From positions 1 through 64,000 of the forward strand of contig QZKY01000007.1 in the NCBI GenBank assembly GCA_003605115.1: a stretch of 64,000 nt of DNA, read 5' to 3'. The position numbers and the translations under genes are program-made. Origin of the DNA: Oxalobacter sp. GTDB taxonomy: Bacteria; Pseudomonadota; Gammaproteobacteria; Burkholderiales; Burkholderiaceae_D. Of this stretch, positions 41,774-49,988 are shown one piece after another. A model generated the notes under the pieces. That model ran no database searches. It had not been told where the DNA came from and saw only the letters and a list, made by a program, of their open reading frames with translations. Within the stretch, counting starts at the first letter, position 1. Each line of letters starts with the position of its first letter.

Positions 41774-42442
41774 ATGCCGACAGTTAGCCGAGCCGTAGAA
41801 GTAAAGTTGGACGAAGCAGACATTCTTGCCGACCTGTACAGCATTAGTTACGACCTTGGCTTGGCGACACACCTCGCCAAGGCGGCGCGAAAGGCTGCGG
41901 CAGACGGGGAAGATTCGATAGTTGTTGAAGGCATTTTCACTGCCTCGCTAATCCGCTATTTCCGTTGCTTCGCTACGAATGTGCGCCTTGGTCTGGTGCG
42001 CTTCGATCTCGCTGAACTCAGCGACGAGCTATTGAAGCAGCACGACTACTTTAAAGACCTTCGAGACAAGTTTGTTGCCCACTCAGTTAACCCTTTTGAA
42101 GAAAATTGGGTGACCGCGACCGCGATCGTCCGTGATGGTGTTCAGCAACCCATCACTGCCTTGGGTCATGGATGCCATCGTTTGGTGTTGCACGTCCGGG
42201 AGGCTCGCGGCTTAAGCGCCTTGATCAAGCAGGTTCGGTATATCGTTGAAGGAAAGATAAAGGCTGAAGAGCAACGTTTGCTCGTCGTGATTCAAGCATT
42301 ACCTCCGGATTTCATACATGGCTCAGACCTCCGCTCTCCAGCCCGTTTTTCGTTAAACGATGTTGGGCGCAGTCGGCAACAGACTCGCGCTCTAACATCT
42401 CGCTCAACACGGAAGCGCGCAAAAACAGCGCGCGACGGTTAG
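41774..42442 (+). CDS. integron cassette protein, possible HEPN-like fold
   Basis: A 222-residue protein starting at the ATG just after the cassette boundary. I do not recognise the family. The helical region around residues 85-110 contains DLRDKFVAHS, an Arg-x5-His arrangement like that of HEPN ribonucleases and related helical-bundle proteins, so a nucleotide- or RNA-linked role is possible but unproven. The frame runs into the attC, so the last ~17 residues (LTSRSTRKRAKTARDG region, very basic) are encoded by the recombination site. Cassette ends CGCGCTCTAAC and GTTAGAGCGCG match perfectly. Confidence 0.75.
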   Translation: MPTVSRAVEVKLDEADILADLYSISYDLGLATHLAKAARKAAADGEDSIVVEGIFTASLIRYFRCFATNVRLGLVRFDLAELSDELLKQHDYFKDLRDKFVAHSVNPFEENWVTATAIVRDGVQQPITALGHGCHRLVLHVREARGLSALIKQVRYIVEGKIKAEEQRLLVVIQALPPDFIHGSDLRSPARFSLNDVGRSRQQTRALTSRSTRKRAKTARDG

Positions 42443-42453
42443 CTCAACCTTAC
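42389..42453 (+). other. attC site of the cassette in array B
   Basis: R'' GCTCTAAC is complementary to the cassette start GTTAGAGC at 41762-41769 over 11 bases. Inner boxes GCTCAAC and GTTAGC pair with one extra base; the stem is GCGCGC/GCGCGC. The R' side is degenerate (CTTACCA rather than GTTRRRY), so the cassette may have joined a non-standard site or the next cassette has decayed. Confidence 0.75.
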
Positions 42454-42468
42454 CAATGGGAACTCTCT

Positions 42469-43050
42469 ATGCGTTTTCTCTCACTATCTTTTTTCTTTTT
42501 CACCTCGTTGGTTTGTGCCGGAACAATCCAACTACCATCAGCATCGGATTCGCCGTCGTCTCGCGCCGCTCGCCAAGTGGATGAGAGAACCAATGGTTTT
42601 ACTGTTGTTATTCCTGAGGGTTGGGTGCGTCGAACAGATCTACAAATGCCGGGAGTAGTTTTGATCGTTCAGGCAAAAGCGAAAGTGAGGGTCGCAAACT
42701 GCAACGTCCGTTCCATTTACAACGACCGTCTCCTTGGGGTTTCCAACGCTGAATATCTTCAGAGAGCATTTCCCGCAGATGACCCTTCGGAATTCTTGGC
42801 CTCATACAAAGCCTCTGGACTGAGTCCGCAGCTTTTACGATCAGGGCGCGTTCCAATAGCTGGAACACAGGCTATGTTCGTAGAGTTCGACTTTTTTCGC
42901 GGTTCAAGCAAGCTACGAACATTCAATGTGCAATTCTTGGGAAGGGGTTTTCTTTACACACTCGGATGCACGGACGTTCCCGAAAGATATTCGAGTTCGC
43001 TACCGGAGTTTGGGCTATTCCTCTCGTCTTTTCGATCTGTTGGACGATGA
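42469..43050 (+). CDS. exported protein of unknown function (193 aa)
   Basis: Signal peptide MRFLSLSFFFFTSLVCAG is followed by a mature domain of about 175 residues; RTNGFTVVIPEGWVRR suggests a beta-rich fold and NCNVRSIYNDRL plus LGCTDVPERY carry two cysteines that might form a disulfide. I know no function. It directly follows the attC of array B and may be the next cassette, but no matching cassette end is found downstream; GCCTAACG at 43155-43162 could be a remnant core of a lost site. Confidence 0.65.
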   Translation: MRFLSLSFFFFTSLVCAGTIQLPSASDSPSSRAARQVDERTNGFTVVIPEGWVRRTDLQMPGVVLIVQAKAKVRVANCNVRSIYNDRLLGVSNAEYLQRAFPADDPSEFLASYKASGLSPQLLRSGRVPIAGTQAMFVEFDFFRGSSKLRTFNVQFLGRGFLYTLGCTDVPERYSSSLPEFGLFLSSFRSVGR

Positions 43051-43207
43051 TGGGCTCGGTTTCCTAATATCTCAAACTCAAGCGTCGCAACTTACATGTC
43101 AGCCTGGCATTCCTCTAAAAATTATTTCTGCGCACCCATCAATTTGCCATAGCTGCCTAACGATGAATCCAACAAAAGCGAAGCAAAAAGTTGTTTTGAT
43201 CAGCCGT

Positions 43208-43229
43208 ATGGGGGATAATTGCCCCCCAT
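43208..43229 (+). promoter_or_regulatory. hairpin covering the DUF3297 start codon
   Basis: ATGGGGG and CCCCCAT are perfect inverted repeats around an 8-base loop. The right arm includes the first two bases of the start codon at 43228, so the mRNA start could be hidden by this stem. No other ribosome site is evident. Confidence 0.5.
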
Positions 43230-43476
43230 GAACGATACGACACACCGCCCCCTGTTCCCCGATCGACTCTCCATCGATCCACGCAGTCCTTACTACAATG
43301 CTGCCATATTCGAACACGATGTGGGCATCAAGCTGAATGACAAAGAGCGCTCTGATGTTGAAGAATATTGCATCAGCGAGGGCTGGGTGAGAGTTCCCGC
43401 CGGGAAGGCGCTGGATCGCAAGGGCAATCCCTTGCTCATGAAAGTCAAAGGTAAGGTCGAGCCTTACTATCGTTAG
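43228..43476 (+). CDS. DUF3297 family protein
   Basis: A small 82-residue conserved proteobacterial protein of unknown function. The core RLSIDPRSPYYN, GIKLNDKERSDVEEYCISEGWVRVPAGKALDRKGNPL is the recognisable family pattern. I start it at the ATG at 43228 because the family begins close to PPDRLS. It follows array B and precedes a nested repeat cluster. Confidence 0.85.
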   Translation: MNDTTHRPLFPDRLSIDPRSPYYNAAIFEHDVGIKLNDKERSDVEEYCISEGWVRVPAGKALDRKGNPLLMKVKGKVEPYYR

Positions 43477-43483
43477 GAATAAA

Positions 43484-43610
43484 AAACAGGGTCAGGGAAA
43501 AATTCGGGGTCAGTGCCCGCAAAAATGGGGTCAGAGTAATTTACGCTGCGCGTAAAAAAACTCTGACCCCATTTTTGCTAATAGTTGACTCTGCCCCCGG
43601 TTTTTCCGGC
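43484..43610. repeat. nested dispersed repeats, copy 6 inside an older copy
   Basis: A complete palindrome (43519-43578; arms GGGGTCAGAGTAATTTACG and CGTAAAAAAACTCTGACCCC, flanks GCAAAAAT/ATTTTTGC) interrupts an older copy whose halves remain as GGAAAAATTCGGGGTCAG before it and CTGCCCCCGGTTTTTCC after it. A further half copy (ACAGGGTCAG) lies at 43487-43496. This shows that these units insert as whole modules. Confidence 0.85.
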
Positions 43611-43634
43611 AAACGCCGCGCTATTTTTCGGGCA

Positions 43635-44504
43635 TCACCCCCAAATATTTTCTTTCTGTAGCGGATTGGCCTTGACGATTTGTTTTTGTTCGCCCAATCC
43701 CTGAATCCCCGCAACCACCACATCACCCGGCTTCAGGAAGATTTGCGGGTCGCGCGCGAGTCCTACGCCAGCGGGGGTGCCGGTGCAGATGATGTCGCCC
43801 GGTAGCAGTGTCATGAAGTGGCTCAGGTAGCTGACGATTTTCGCGCAGGAAAAAATCATGTTTTTCGTGTTGCCGTTCTGCATGCGCGTGCCATTCACGT
43901 CGAGCCAGACGGCGAGGTTTTGCGGATCTTTCACTTCATCGCGCGTGACCAGCCAGGGACCGACGGGGCCGAAGGTGTCGCAGCCTTTGCCTTTGTCCCA
44001 CTGCGGACCGCGTTCAATCTGGAATTCGCGTTCGGATAAATCATTGGTTGTGCAGTAACCGGCAACGTAGTCCAGCGCTTCTGCTTCGCTGATGTACTGT
44101 GCTTTCTTGCCGATGACGATGCCGAGCTCGATTTCCCAGTCCGCCTTTTTGGAATCCAGGGGCAAAATGATGTCGTCGGTTGGTCCGCACAGGCAGGAGA
44201 CTGCTTTCATGAACACGATGGGTTCTTTCGGCAGGCGCAGTTTGGTTTCTTCGGCGTGATCGGTGTAGTTCAGGCCGATGGCGATGTATTTGCTGACAAA
44301 GGCAATGGGCACACCCAGGCGCGGATTGCCGGGCACGAGCGGTAGCGAGGCGGGATCAATTTTGGCGAGTTTGGCCAATCCTTCGTCGGACAGTTGATCG
44401 GCGGTGAAATCCGCAATGATGCCGGAGAGATCGCGCAGTTTGCCATCTTGATCGACGATGGCAGGTTTTTCGGCACCGGGTTGGCCGTAGCGAGCCAGTT
44501 TCAT
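43635..44504 (-). CDS. fumarylacetoacetate hydrolase (FAH) family enzyme
   Basis: A 289-residue FAH-fold protein, probably a hydrolase or isomerase acting on a 2-oxo or beta-diketo acid in aromatic or ureide breakdown. The metal-binding acidic residues are in DWEIELGIVIG, and GLNYTDHAEE, FMKAVSCLCGP, GKGCDTFGPVGPW and GDIICTGTPAGVG match the FAHD/HpcE-type group. Substrate cannot be told; ureidoglycolate lyase and 2-hydroxyhepta-diene-dioate isomerase are common guesses. It is convergent with DUF3297 across the repeat cluster. Confidence 0.85.
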   Translation of the reverse strand: MKLARYGQPGAEKPAIVDQDGKLRDLSGIIADFTADQLSDEGLAKLAKIDPASLPLVPGNPRLGVPIAFVSKYIAIGLNYTDHAEETKLRLPKEPIVFMKAVSCLCGPTDDIILPLDSKKADWEIELGIVIGKKAQYISEAEALDYVAGYCTTNDLSEREFQIERGPQWDKGKGCDTFGPVGPWLVTRDEVKDPQNLAVWLDVNGTRMQNGNTKNMIFSCAKIVSYLSHFMTLLPGDIICTGTPAGVGLARDPQIFLKPGDVVVAGIQGLGEQKQIVKANPLQKENIWG

Positions 44505-44718
44505 ACGTTCTCCTTCAATAGGATCAGGTTGAGCAATCCCGAAATTGTAGCCGAGTTTTCAGTGGCGGAACGATTTGCGCTGAACGCTGGCAAGATGTCT
44601 GCTTTTCGCCAACGCTTCTGATGGCAGACTGAAGAAAAGCGTACGGAACATGCTGCGAAGGCAGAGGCAGGCGTTACAATGAAAGTCGAAAAACGCGCTT
44701 GTGAGCCATTGCGATTAC

Positions 44719-45234
44719 ATGAAAACGCCGATTGTACTGACGAAAGTGTCTTTGAATTATTCGCCTGTCGAAGACAGAATTCGCATGACTGGACAGGTCA
44801 GCGAATCGGAGACGCGCGTTCTCTGGCTGACCTTGCGCATTTGCCAAAAGCTGGTCGGTGCGGTGCTCAATTTTGTTGAAAAAGCGTCTGCCGTTCCCAC
44901 GGGGTCTGACAAGGAATTGGTGCTCTCTTTCAAGCAAAGCGCTGCGATGGTGAGAAAAATGCCTGCTGATCCGGTGCTGCCCCAGCAAGACACACAATTT
45001 TCTCTGGTGGAGAGAATTGACGTGAGCTATCGGAAAGAGCAGGTGTTGCTCAGTTTTTTCCTGCCTGATGAGGGTGTGGCGCAATTTGCTCTGTCCATTC
45101 AGCAAGCCAGGCAGTGGCTGGGCATTGTGCGTAACCAGTACAGGCAAGCCGCATGGCCCATGGAAATCTGGCCTGCCTGGATTGCCGGTGCCGAAGACAA
45201 ACCCATGTCATCCGGGCATCATCAGGTGCATTGA
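44719..45234 (+). CDS. conserved protein of unknown function (171 aa)
   Basis: I recognise no family. The protein is soluble and mixed alpha/beta, beginning KTPIVLTKVSLNYSPVEDRIRMTGQVSESETRVLWLT, which reads as beta strands, then a helical half. A start a few codons upstream (GTG at 44701) is possible; neither has a strong ribosome site. Its position between an FAH enzyme and the DUF898 operon gives no hint. The codon use looks like that of its neighbours. Confidence 0.6.
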   Translation: MKTPIVLTKVSLNYSPVEDRIRMTGQVSESETRVLWLTLRICQKLVGAVLNFVEKASAVPTGSDKELVLSFKQSAAMVRKMPADPVLPQQDTQFSLVERIDVSYRKEQVLLSFFLPDEGVAQFALSIQQARQWLGIVRNQYRQAAWPMEIWPAWIAGAEDKPMSSGHHQVH

Positions 45235-45394
45235 TTGGGTCGCGACGGATCGGCTCGAGGATGATTGATTTACGAAAAAATGTGATACAACGTCACAGGC
45301 GTCTCGCGAAAGTGAAATTGGACGTCGTTGACGTGGACAGCGTCCGCGGCTAAAGTGAGTTGTTCATTTTACAAACGCAACCGTTCCGATCACT

Positions 45395-46582
45395 ATGAGC
45401 GATAACCATGACTTTGCGCCGACCGTGCTGTTGGGGGTAAATTCGCCGCAAACACCGCAATTATCAGACCCCCCGCCGCCGCGCACACCGCCGCCTTTTA
45501 ATCCTCCGCCGTCTCCGCCCGCTTCCTCGTTCCCATCCGATTCGGGAGAAGCTTCCGGGCCTGAACGGTTGATCTTTACCGGAACTGGCGGAGAGTATTT
45601 CCGCATCTGGATCGTCAACCTGTTTCTCAACATTTTGACCTTGGGCATTTATTCGGCCTGGGCCAAGGTGCGCAAGATGCGCTACTTCTACGACAGTACG
45701 CACCTGGCGGGGTCGTCGTTTGAATACCACGGCAAGCCGTCTGCCATTCTGAAAGGCAGGTTGATTGCAGGCGGACTTTTGGTTGCCTATAACTTTGTGC
45801 CAAAGGTTTCCATCAAGGCCGGCTACGCAATGATGTTGCTTCTGGCGGTGGTGATGCCGTGGCTGATTTGGAAAAGTCTGCAGTTTAAATTGCACAATTC
45901 CAGTTATCGCGGCATTCGTTTTGGCTTTGACGGAACCTGCGGGCGCGCATACAAGGTGTATATGCTCTACCCGTTTCTCTCAGCGCTGACCTTCGGCTTG
46001 CTGACGCCATTCACGCATCAACGCATCAAAAAATTTCAGCATGATGAAAGTCGGTATGGCACCAGTCCGTTTTCGTTTCACGCATCCGTCAAAAATTTTT
46101 ACGGCGCTTATTTTCTCGCCTTCGTGATTTTTGTTGTGGGGATGCTGGCGCTGACCTTTTTGGGCGGCGCATTTGGATCCAGCATCTTGAAGAGTGCAGC
46201 CAACACAAAAGGCAAGCAGGCGGTGTTTGGGATTCTCATGGCCTTCGTCATTTTCGCCTGGGGGCAGATGGTGTACAGCATTTTCATGACCATGCTCCAG
46301 AACCTGATCTGGAACAATACGCAGCTTGGCGATCATGCCTTCACGAGCGACATGAAAGGCACGAGTGTCATGTACATTGCGCTAACGAATATTTTGTTCA
46401 TCGCACTGACGCTGGGGCTCTATACGCCTTTTGCCAAAGTTCGCATGTTGAAATATCGCGTGGAATCCATGACGCTGATCCCTTCCGGCAATCTGGATGG
46501 ATTTGTGGCGAACACGGCGGCCGAGGTGTCAGCGACCAGCGAAGGCGTAACCGATTTACTGGATTTCGATTTCGCGCTGTAG
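45395..46582 (+). CDS. DUF898 (YjgN-type) multi-pass membrane protein
   Basis: A 395-residue membrane protein with a Pro-rich cytosolic N terminus (residues 24-45, PPPPRTPPPFNPPPSPP) followed by two similar halves, each beginning with NLFLNILTLGIYSAWAKVRKMRYF-like or NILFIALTLGLYTPFAKVRMLKYR sequence typical of DUF898. Six or so membrane segments are visible. The gene ends two bases before the M48 peptidase gene, and such pairings of DUF898 and M48 proteins are common in proteobacteria, so a joint role at the membrane is likely although unknown. Confidence 0.83.
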   Translation: MSDNHDFAPTVLLGVNSPQTPQLSDPPPPRTPPPFNPPPSPPASSFPSDSGEASGPERLIFTGTGGEYFRIWIVNLFLNILTLGIYSAWAKVRKMRYFYDSTHLAGSSFEYHGKPSAILKGRLIAGGLLVAYNFVPKVSIKAGYAMMLLLAVVMPWLIWKSLQFKLHNSSYRGIRFGFDGTCGRAYKVYMLYPFLSALTFGLLTPFTHQRIKKFQHDESRYGTSPFSFHASVKNFYGAYFLAFVIFVVGMLALTFLGGAFGSSILKSAANTKGKQAVFGILMAFVIFAWGQMVYSIFMTMLQNLIWNNTQLGDHAFTSDMKGTSVMYIALTNILFIALTLGLYTPFAKVRMLKYRVESMTLIPSGNLDGFVANTAAEVSATSEGVTDLLDFDFAL

Positions 46583-46583
46583 C

Positions 46584-47585
46584 ATGATCATTCAAGCCGC
46601 CTATTTCGACGGAAAGACGTCGCGTCGTCATGCGGTGGAATTGATGCACCGAAACGGTGTCATGGTCTTGCATGGCGATGTGCGTCGTGCATTCAATCTT
46701 GCGGAGGTGGTGGTGCTTGAGCGTGCAGGCAACCGCACGCGCAAAATCGCTTTTTCTGACGGCGCGTATCTCGAGGTGAGCGATGCCGCGTCCTTTGATG
46801 CGCTCATGGCGGAAGCGGGTTATCGCGAACCGATTGCGATTCGCATGCACCACAGCTGGCGCTGGATACTGGTTGCCGCCGTCATTCTCATTGCGATCGT
46901 CGTGCCCGGCTATCTTTATGGCTTGCCTGCCGCCTCCAAGATGATTGCCAAGCGTTTGCCGGAAGCGGCACAACACGCTATTGGCCGCGAGGCCTTGAGT
47001 TTTCTCGACCAGCGAATTTTTGCGCCAAGCACGCTGTCGCCGGAACGCCAGCAAGCGATTGTCGACAGATTCAAGACACTCAGATTCCCTCAAGCTGGCG
47101 CGCCCCAATACGAAATCCTGTTTCGTAAAAGCGGCATTGGCCCCAACGCGTTTGCGCTTCCCTCCGGGCAGATTGTGATGACGGACGAACTGGTGAAGTT
47201 GCTCGGCGATGATGATGCCGTCATGGGTGTGCTGGCGCACGAATTAGGACATTTGCACGAACGCCATTTATTGCGGCGCGTCATTCAGGGGTCGGTGGTC
47301 GGCTTGGTGACGCTGGTGATTTTTGGTGACGCATCCTCGGTGGTGACAGCCATCCCGACGGCGATGCTGGATATGAAATATTCGCGCGATGCAGAACGCG
47401 AAGCGGACAGCTATGCCATCGCCATGATGCAGGCCAATGACATTCCTCTTGATGGATTGAAGTTGACCTTTGAAAAACTGGGCAAAAAGTCACTGCAAAT
47501 GGGCAGCTATCTGTCCAGCCATCCGCCTGCCGCAGAACGGCTTGAAAGAATCCGGTTGGCAGAGCGCGATTCAGTCGGGCGGTGA
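46584..47585 (+). CDS. M48-family membrane zinc metallopeptidase
   Basis: A 333-residue protein with one membrane helix (about 93-112) between a small N-terminal domain and a periplasmic M48 peptidase domain. Zinc site HELGHLHERH near residue 220 and the downstream EREAD near 275 are present, so it should be active. It resembles the HtpX/Oma1 class broadly. It is translationally close to the DUF898 gene (start 2 bases after that gene's stop) and ends at a strong terminator. Confidence 0.87.
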   Translation: MIIQAAYFDGKTSRRHAVELMHRNGVMVLHGDVRRAFNLAEVVVLERAGNRTRKIAFSDGAYLEVSDAASFDALMAEAGYREPIAIRMHHSWRWILVAAVILIAIVVPGYLYGLPAASKMIAKRLPEAAQHAIGREALSFLDQRIFAPSTLSPERQQAIVDRFKTLRFPQAGAPQYEILFRKSGIGPNAFALPSGQIVMTDELVKLLGDDDAVMGVLAHELGHLHERHLLRRVIQGSVVGLVTLVIFGDASSVVTAIPTAMLDMKYSRDAEREADSYAIAMMQANDIPLDGLKLTFEKLGKKSLQMGSYLSSHPPAAERLERIRLAERDSVGR

Positions 47586-47615
47586 AGCAGGAGCGGCGGG
47601 TGTGAGCAAAAAAGC

Positions 47616-47657
47616 AAAAATGGGTTGCGCGTAAACAACGGCAACCCATTTTTTTGT
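47616..47657. terminator. bidirectional terminator between M48 gene and tRNA-Lys
   Basis: TGGGTTGC and GCAACCCA flanked by an A run and a T run, with a 13-base loop. It lies after the M48 gene (plus) and after tRNA-Lys (minus). Confidence 0.8.
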
Positions 47658-47663
47658 CTTGAT

Positions 47664-47739
47664 GGTGGGCTGTGTAGGGGTCGAACCTACGACCTACGGA
47701 TTAAGAGTCCGCTGCTCTACCAACTGAGCTAACAGCCCA
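47664..47739 (-). tRNA. tRNA-Lys (anticodon CUU)
   Basis: On the minus strand a 76-base cloverleaf reads GGGCUGU...ACAGCCCACCA with encoded CCA. D-arm GCUCAGUUGGUAGAGC, anticodon arm GGACUCUUAAUCC with CUU, and T-arm GUAGGUUCGAACCCCUAC pair well. A terminator follows. Confidence 0.97.
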
Positions 47740-47903
47740 TCGAGCCCGAGATTATAGCACCGTTCATGCGGTTTTGCGCTATGCCCTGCCTGGTTTAAGT
47801 TCTATGCATGGATTCGCTGTGTACAGAAGCACGAAGCGCATATCGGACGTTTGTGCCGTCGCAGCCTTTGTTTGAATCGGGACAAGTGAGAATTTTTAGA
47901 GCG

Positions 47904-48002
47904 CCTCATTTATATCGTTTTACCGTGGTTGACTGCGCTACCACCGATGGCGATGTCAACGACAATAAGGCGCGGCTCATCAATCATTTCTGCGCGACAA
48001 AC
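47904..48002 (+). pseudogene. decayed SET-domain fragment
   Basis: The frame here reads HLYRFTV..., then TTDGDVNDNKARLINHFCATN. It clearly corresponds to the SET core of the two genes downstream (for example HVYLFTVSSRTIIDGGVDGN and DARFINHSCEPN). Catalytic-site residues are altered (NHSC has become NHFC) and the flanks have no family match, so it is a relic of a third copy. The rest of 47740-48121 shows nothing further. Confidence 0.75.
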
Positions 48003-48121
48003 AGCAGCGGCGCGACGTGGGCATGGCCGAAGAGGAAAGACAAAAAACTTGACGGCCTCTGGAAATGCGGACGGCAACATGGTAGCCTTCCGCTTTACCT
48101 GATTTCCCCGAACGAAATATC

Positions 48122-48628
48122 ATGCAAAACCCCTACTTGGAAGTTCGTGCTTCCGCCATTGAAGGCCGTGGCGGCTTCGCCAGACAACGCATCCCCAAGG
48201 GAACGCGCATCATCGAATACCTTGGCAAGCGTATCACCCAGGCGCAAGCCAACCGTCTTTATGGCGATGAAAATTGTGATGATGAAGTTGGGCACGTTTA
48301 TCTGTTTACGGTGAGCAGTCGAACCATCATTGACGGTGGGGTCGATGGCAACGATGCACGGTTCATCAACCACTCGTGCGAACCTAACTGCGAGTCCGTC
48401 GTCAAAAAGGGACGGGTTTACATCGAAGCGATACGGACGATTGAAGCGGGTGAAGAGCTGAACTACGACTACCAGTTGGACATCGGCGAAGACGTAACCG
48501 AAGAAGACAAACAGCGCTATGCTTGTCTGTGTGGTTCGGCTTCCTGCCGGGGCACGATGCTGGATGTGCCGAAGCCGAAGCGTGCGCGCAGCAAACGCGC
48601 AGCCACTGAAAAGCAAAAGGCAGCCTGA
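48122..48628 (+). CDS. SET-domain protein-lysine methyltransferase-like protein 1
   Basis: A 168-residue single-domain SET protein expected to transfer methyl groups from S-adenosylmethionine to protein lysines. The first motif is RGGFARQRIPKGTRIIEYLG; the cofactor motif NHSCEPNC spans residues 83-90; GEELNYDY at 110-117 holds the catalytic Tyr. A post-SET zinc cysteine cluster follows (C135, C137, C142 with NHSC Cys). A basic tail (KPKRARSKRAATEKQKAA) may bind nucleic acid. Target unknown; bacterial SET proteins of this size are widespread. One of three related copies in 2 kb. Confidence 0.9.
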   Translation: MQNPYLEVRASAIEGRGGFARQRIPKGTRIIEYLGKRITQAQANRLYGDENCDDEVGHVYLFTVSSRTIIDGGVDGNDARFINHSCEPNCESVVKKGRVYIEAIRTIEAGEELNYDYQLDIGEDVTEEDKQRYACLCGSASCRGTMLDVPKPKRARSKRAATEKQKAA

Positions 48629-48760
48629 AGCAAGGGTTGGGTATAGGTTCTCGCAACTGCCCAGATTTGTGCGCAGCCATCGGGGGCGCTGCCGATACAC
48701 TTATCGGCTCGACAGCGTCACGCGTCGATTTGATGACACAACCTTAAAGAAAGCTTGTGC

Positions 48761-49360
48761 ATGATTGAAATTCGCTGGCGATGGATTGTCATCGTTCTGG
48801 TGGTGGCGTGTGCCTGGAAGTTTTGGCCATCCCGAGCGCTCAAGGTGCCGCCGGGCAGCGTGACGCCGAGCGAGCCTGTGCAGATGAAGGTTGACGCGAA
48901 AACCATTCACCAGCATGGTCAATATGCTCTCGAAGTGTTGGCCGATTTCGAGATCGAAGCGCGTGTTCTCAGCAAGGAACTGTATAGCTCTGGTCGGGAA
49001 TCGGAACTTTCCCCGGTTGACCTCGCCTTGGGGTGGGGAGCGATGTCGGACTCCTCCGTGTTGGAAAAATTGTCGATCAGCCAGGGCGGGCGTTTCTATC
49101 ACTACCGCTGGGAAAACGAACCGCCCATACCGGTATCAGAAATCGTGCGGAGCAGTGCCAACATGCACCTGATCCCCGCTGATTCTGCGGTTGAAAAGAA
49201 GATGAAGAGCATTCGCGCAGGCGAGGTGGTTTATATTGTTGGGCAATTGGTCGAAGCGCGTGCGCCAGATGGATGGCGTTGGCGTTCTTCCCTCACGCGT
49301 GAAGACAGTGGCGCTGGTGCATGTGAGGTGGTTCGGGTTGAATCGATCGATGTTCGCTAG
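48761..49360 (+). CDS. membrane-anchored protein of unknown function
   Basis: A 199-residue protein with an N-terminal membrane anchor (residues 7-24, WIVIVLVVACAWKFW) and a periplasmic or cytosolic domain containing DLALGWGAMSDSSVLEKLSISQGGRFYHYRW, a pattern I have seen in unannotated proteobacterial proteins without assigned function. The start ATG at 48761 is preceded by AAAGAAAG. It lies between the two SET genes on the same strand, 132 bases after the first and 34 before the second, so a joint transcript is plausible. Confidence 0.75.
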   Translation: MIEIRWRWIVIVLVVACAWKFWPSRALKVPPGSVTPSEPVQMKVDAKTIHQHGQYALEVLADFEIEARVLSKELYSSGRESELSPVDLALGWGAMSDSSVLEKLSISQGGRFYHYRWENEPPIPVSEIVRSSANMHLIPADSAVEKKMKSIRAGEVVYIVGQLVEARAPDGWRWRSSLTREDSGAGACEVVRVESIDVR

Positions 49361-49394
49361 CGCCGTTCCCCATTTTTTATGTCATTGACGCATC

Positions 49395-49859
49395 ATGGAA
49401 AATTTGTATCTCGAAGCACGCGCTTCGGAAATTGAAGGCACAGGCTGTTTCGCAAAACAGCGCATCCCCGCAGGCACGCGCATCATCGAGTATTTGGGTC
49501 AGCGCATCCCGCAATCGGTGGTCGAAGAGCGCAGCATGGTAGAGGTTGATGATTTAGGTGAAATCATCAAGGACTCGCACGTGTACATGTTTTACGTAGA
49601 CTGGCGCACGACCATCGACGGTGCGGTGAACGGTAACGACGCGCGCTTCATCAACCACTCGTGCGCGCCCAACTGCAAATCGACGGTTGAAGACCGGCGT
49701 GTCTTCATCGATGCCATACGGGATATCGCGCCTGGCGAGGAACTGACTTTCGATTACAAACTGGATGTGAACGCATCATCAGAGCAGAAAAAACGCTATG
49801 CCTGCCGCTGCAAAGCACCGAACTGCCGCGGCACGATGTTGGCCTTGCCCAAGCCTTGA
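49395..49859 (+). CDS. SET-domain protein-lysine methyltransferase-like protein 2
   Basis: A 154-residue paralogue of the SET protein at 48122, sharing EGTGCFAKQRIPAGTRIIEYLG, NHSCAPNC at residues 87-94, GEELTFDY at 114-121 and a post-SET CRCKAPNC cluster. It lacks the basic C-terminal tail and has a longer acidic insert (VEVDDLGEIIKDSH) before the core, so the two copies likely methylate different targets. They arose by tandem duplication long ago, judging by divergence. Confidence 0.9.
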   Translation: MENLYLEARASEIEGTGCFAKQRIPAGTRIIEYLGQRIPQSVVEERSMVEVDDLGEIIKDSHVYMFYVDWRTTIDGAVNGNDARFINHSCAPNCKSTVEDRRVFIDAIRDIAPGEELTFDYKLDVNASSEQKKRYACRCKAPNCRGTMLALPKP

Positions 49860-49988
49860 ATCTGTGGGGGGCGTTTTGCGGTGTTGTGACATTGCTTGTG
49901 TAGGGCGGGGTGGGGGGATGCGGTGTGCCGCATCATGGGCAGACACCGTGTATCATGAGCCGGAATCTCCAACCACGTGGAGGACACA

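Noticed and set aside
47808-48314. 168-codon frame containing the SET relic
   Set aside because: Only residues 33-65 resemble SET; the rest has no family similarity and its end overlaps the real SET gene in another frame. Reported as a pseudogene fragment instead.
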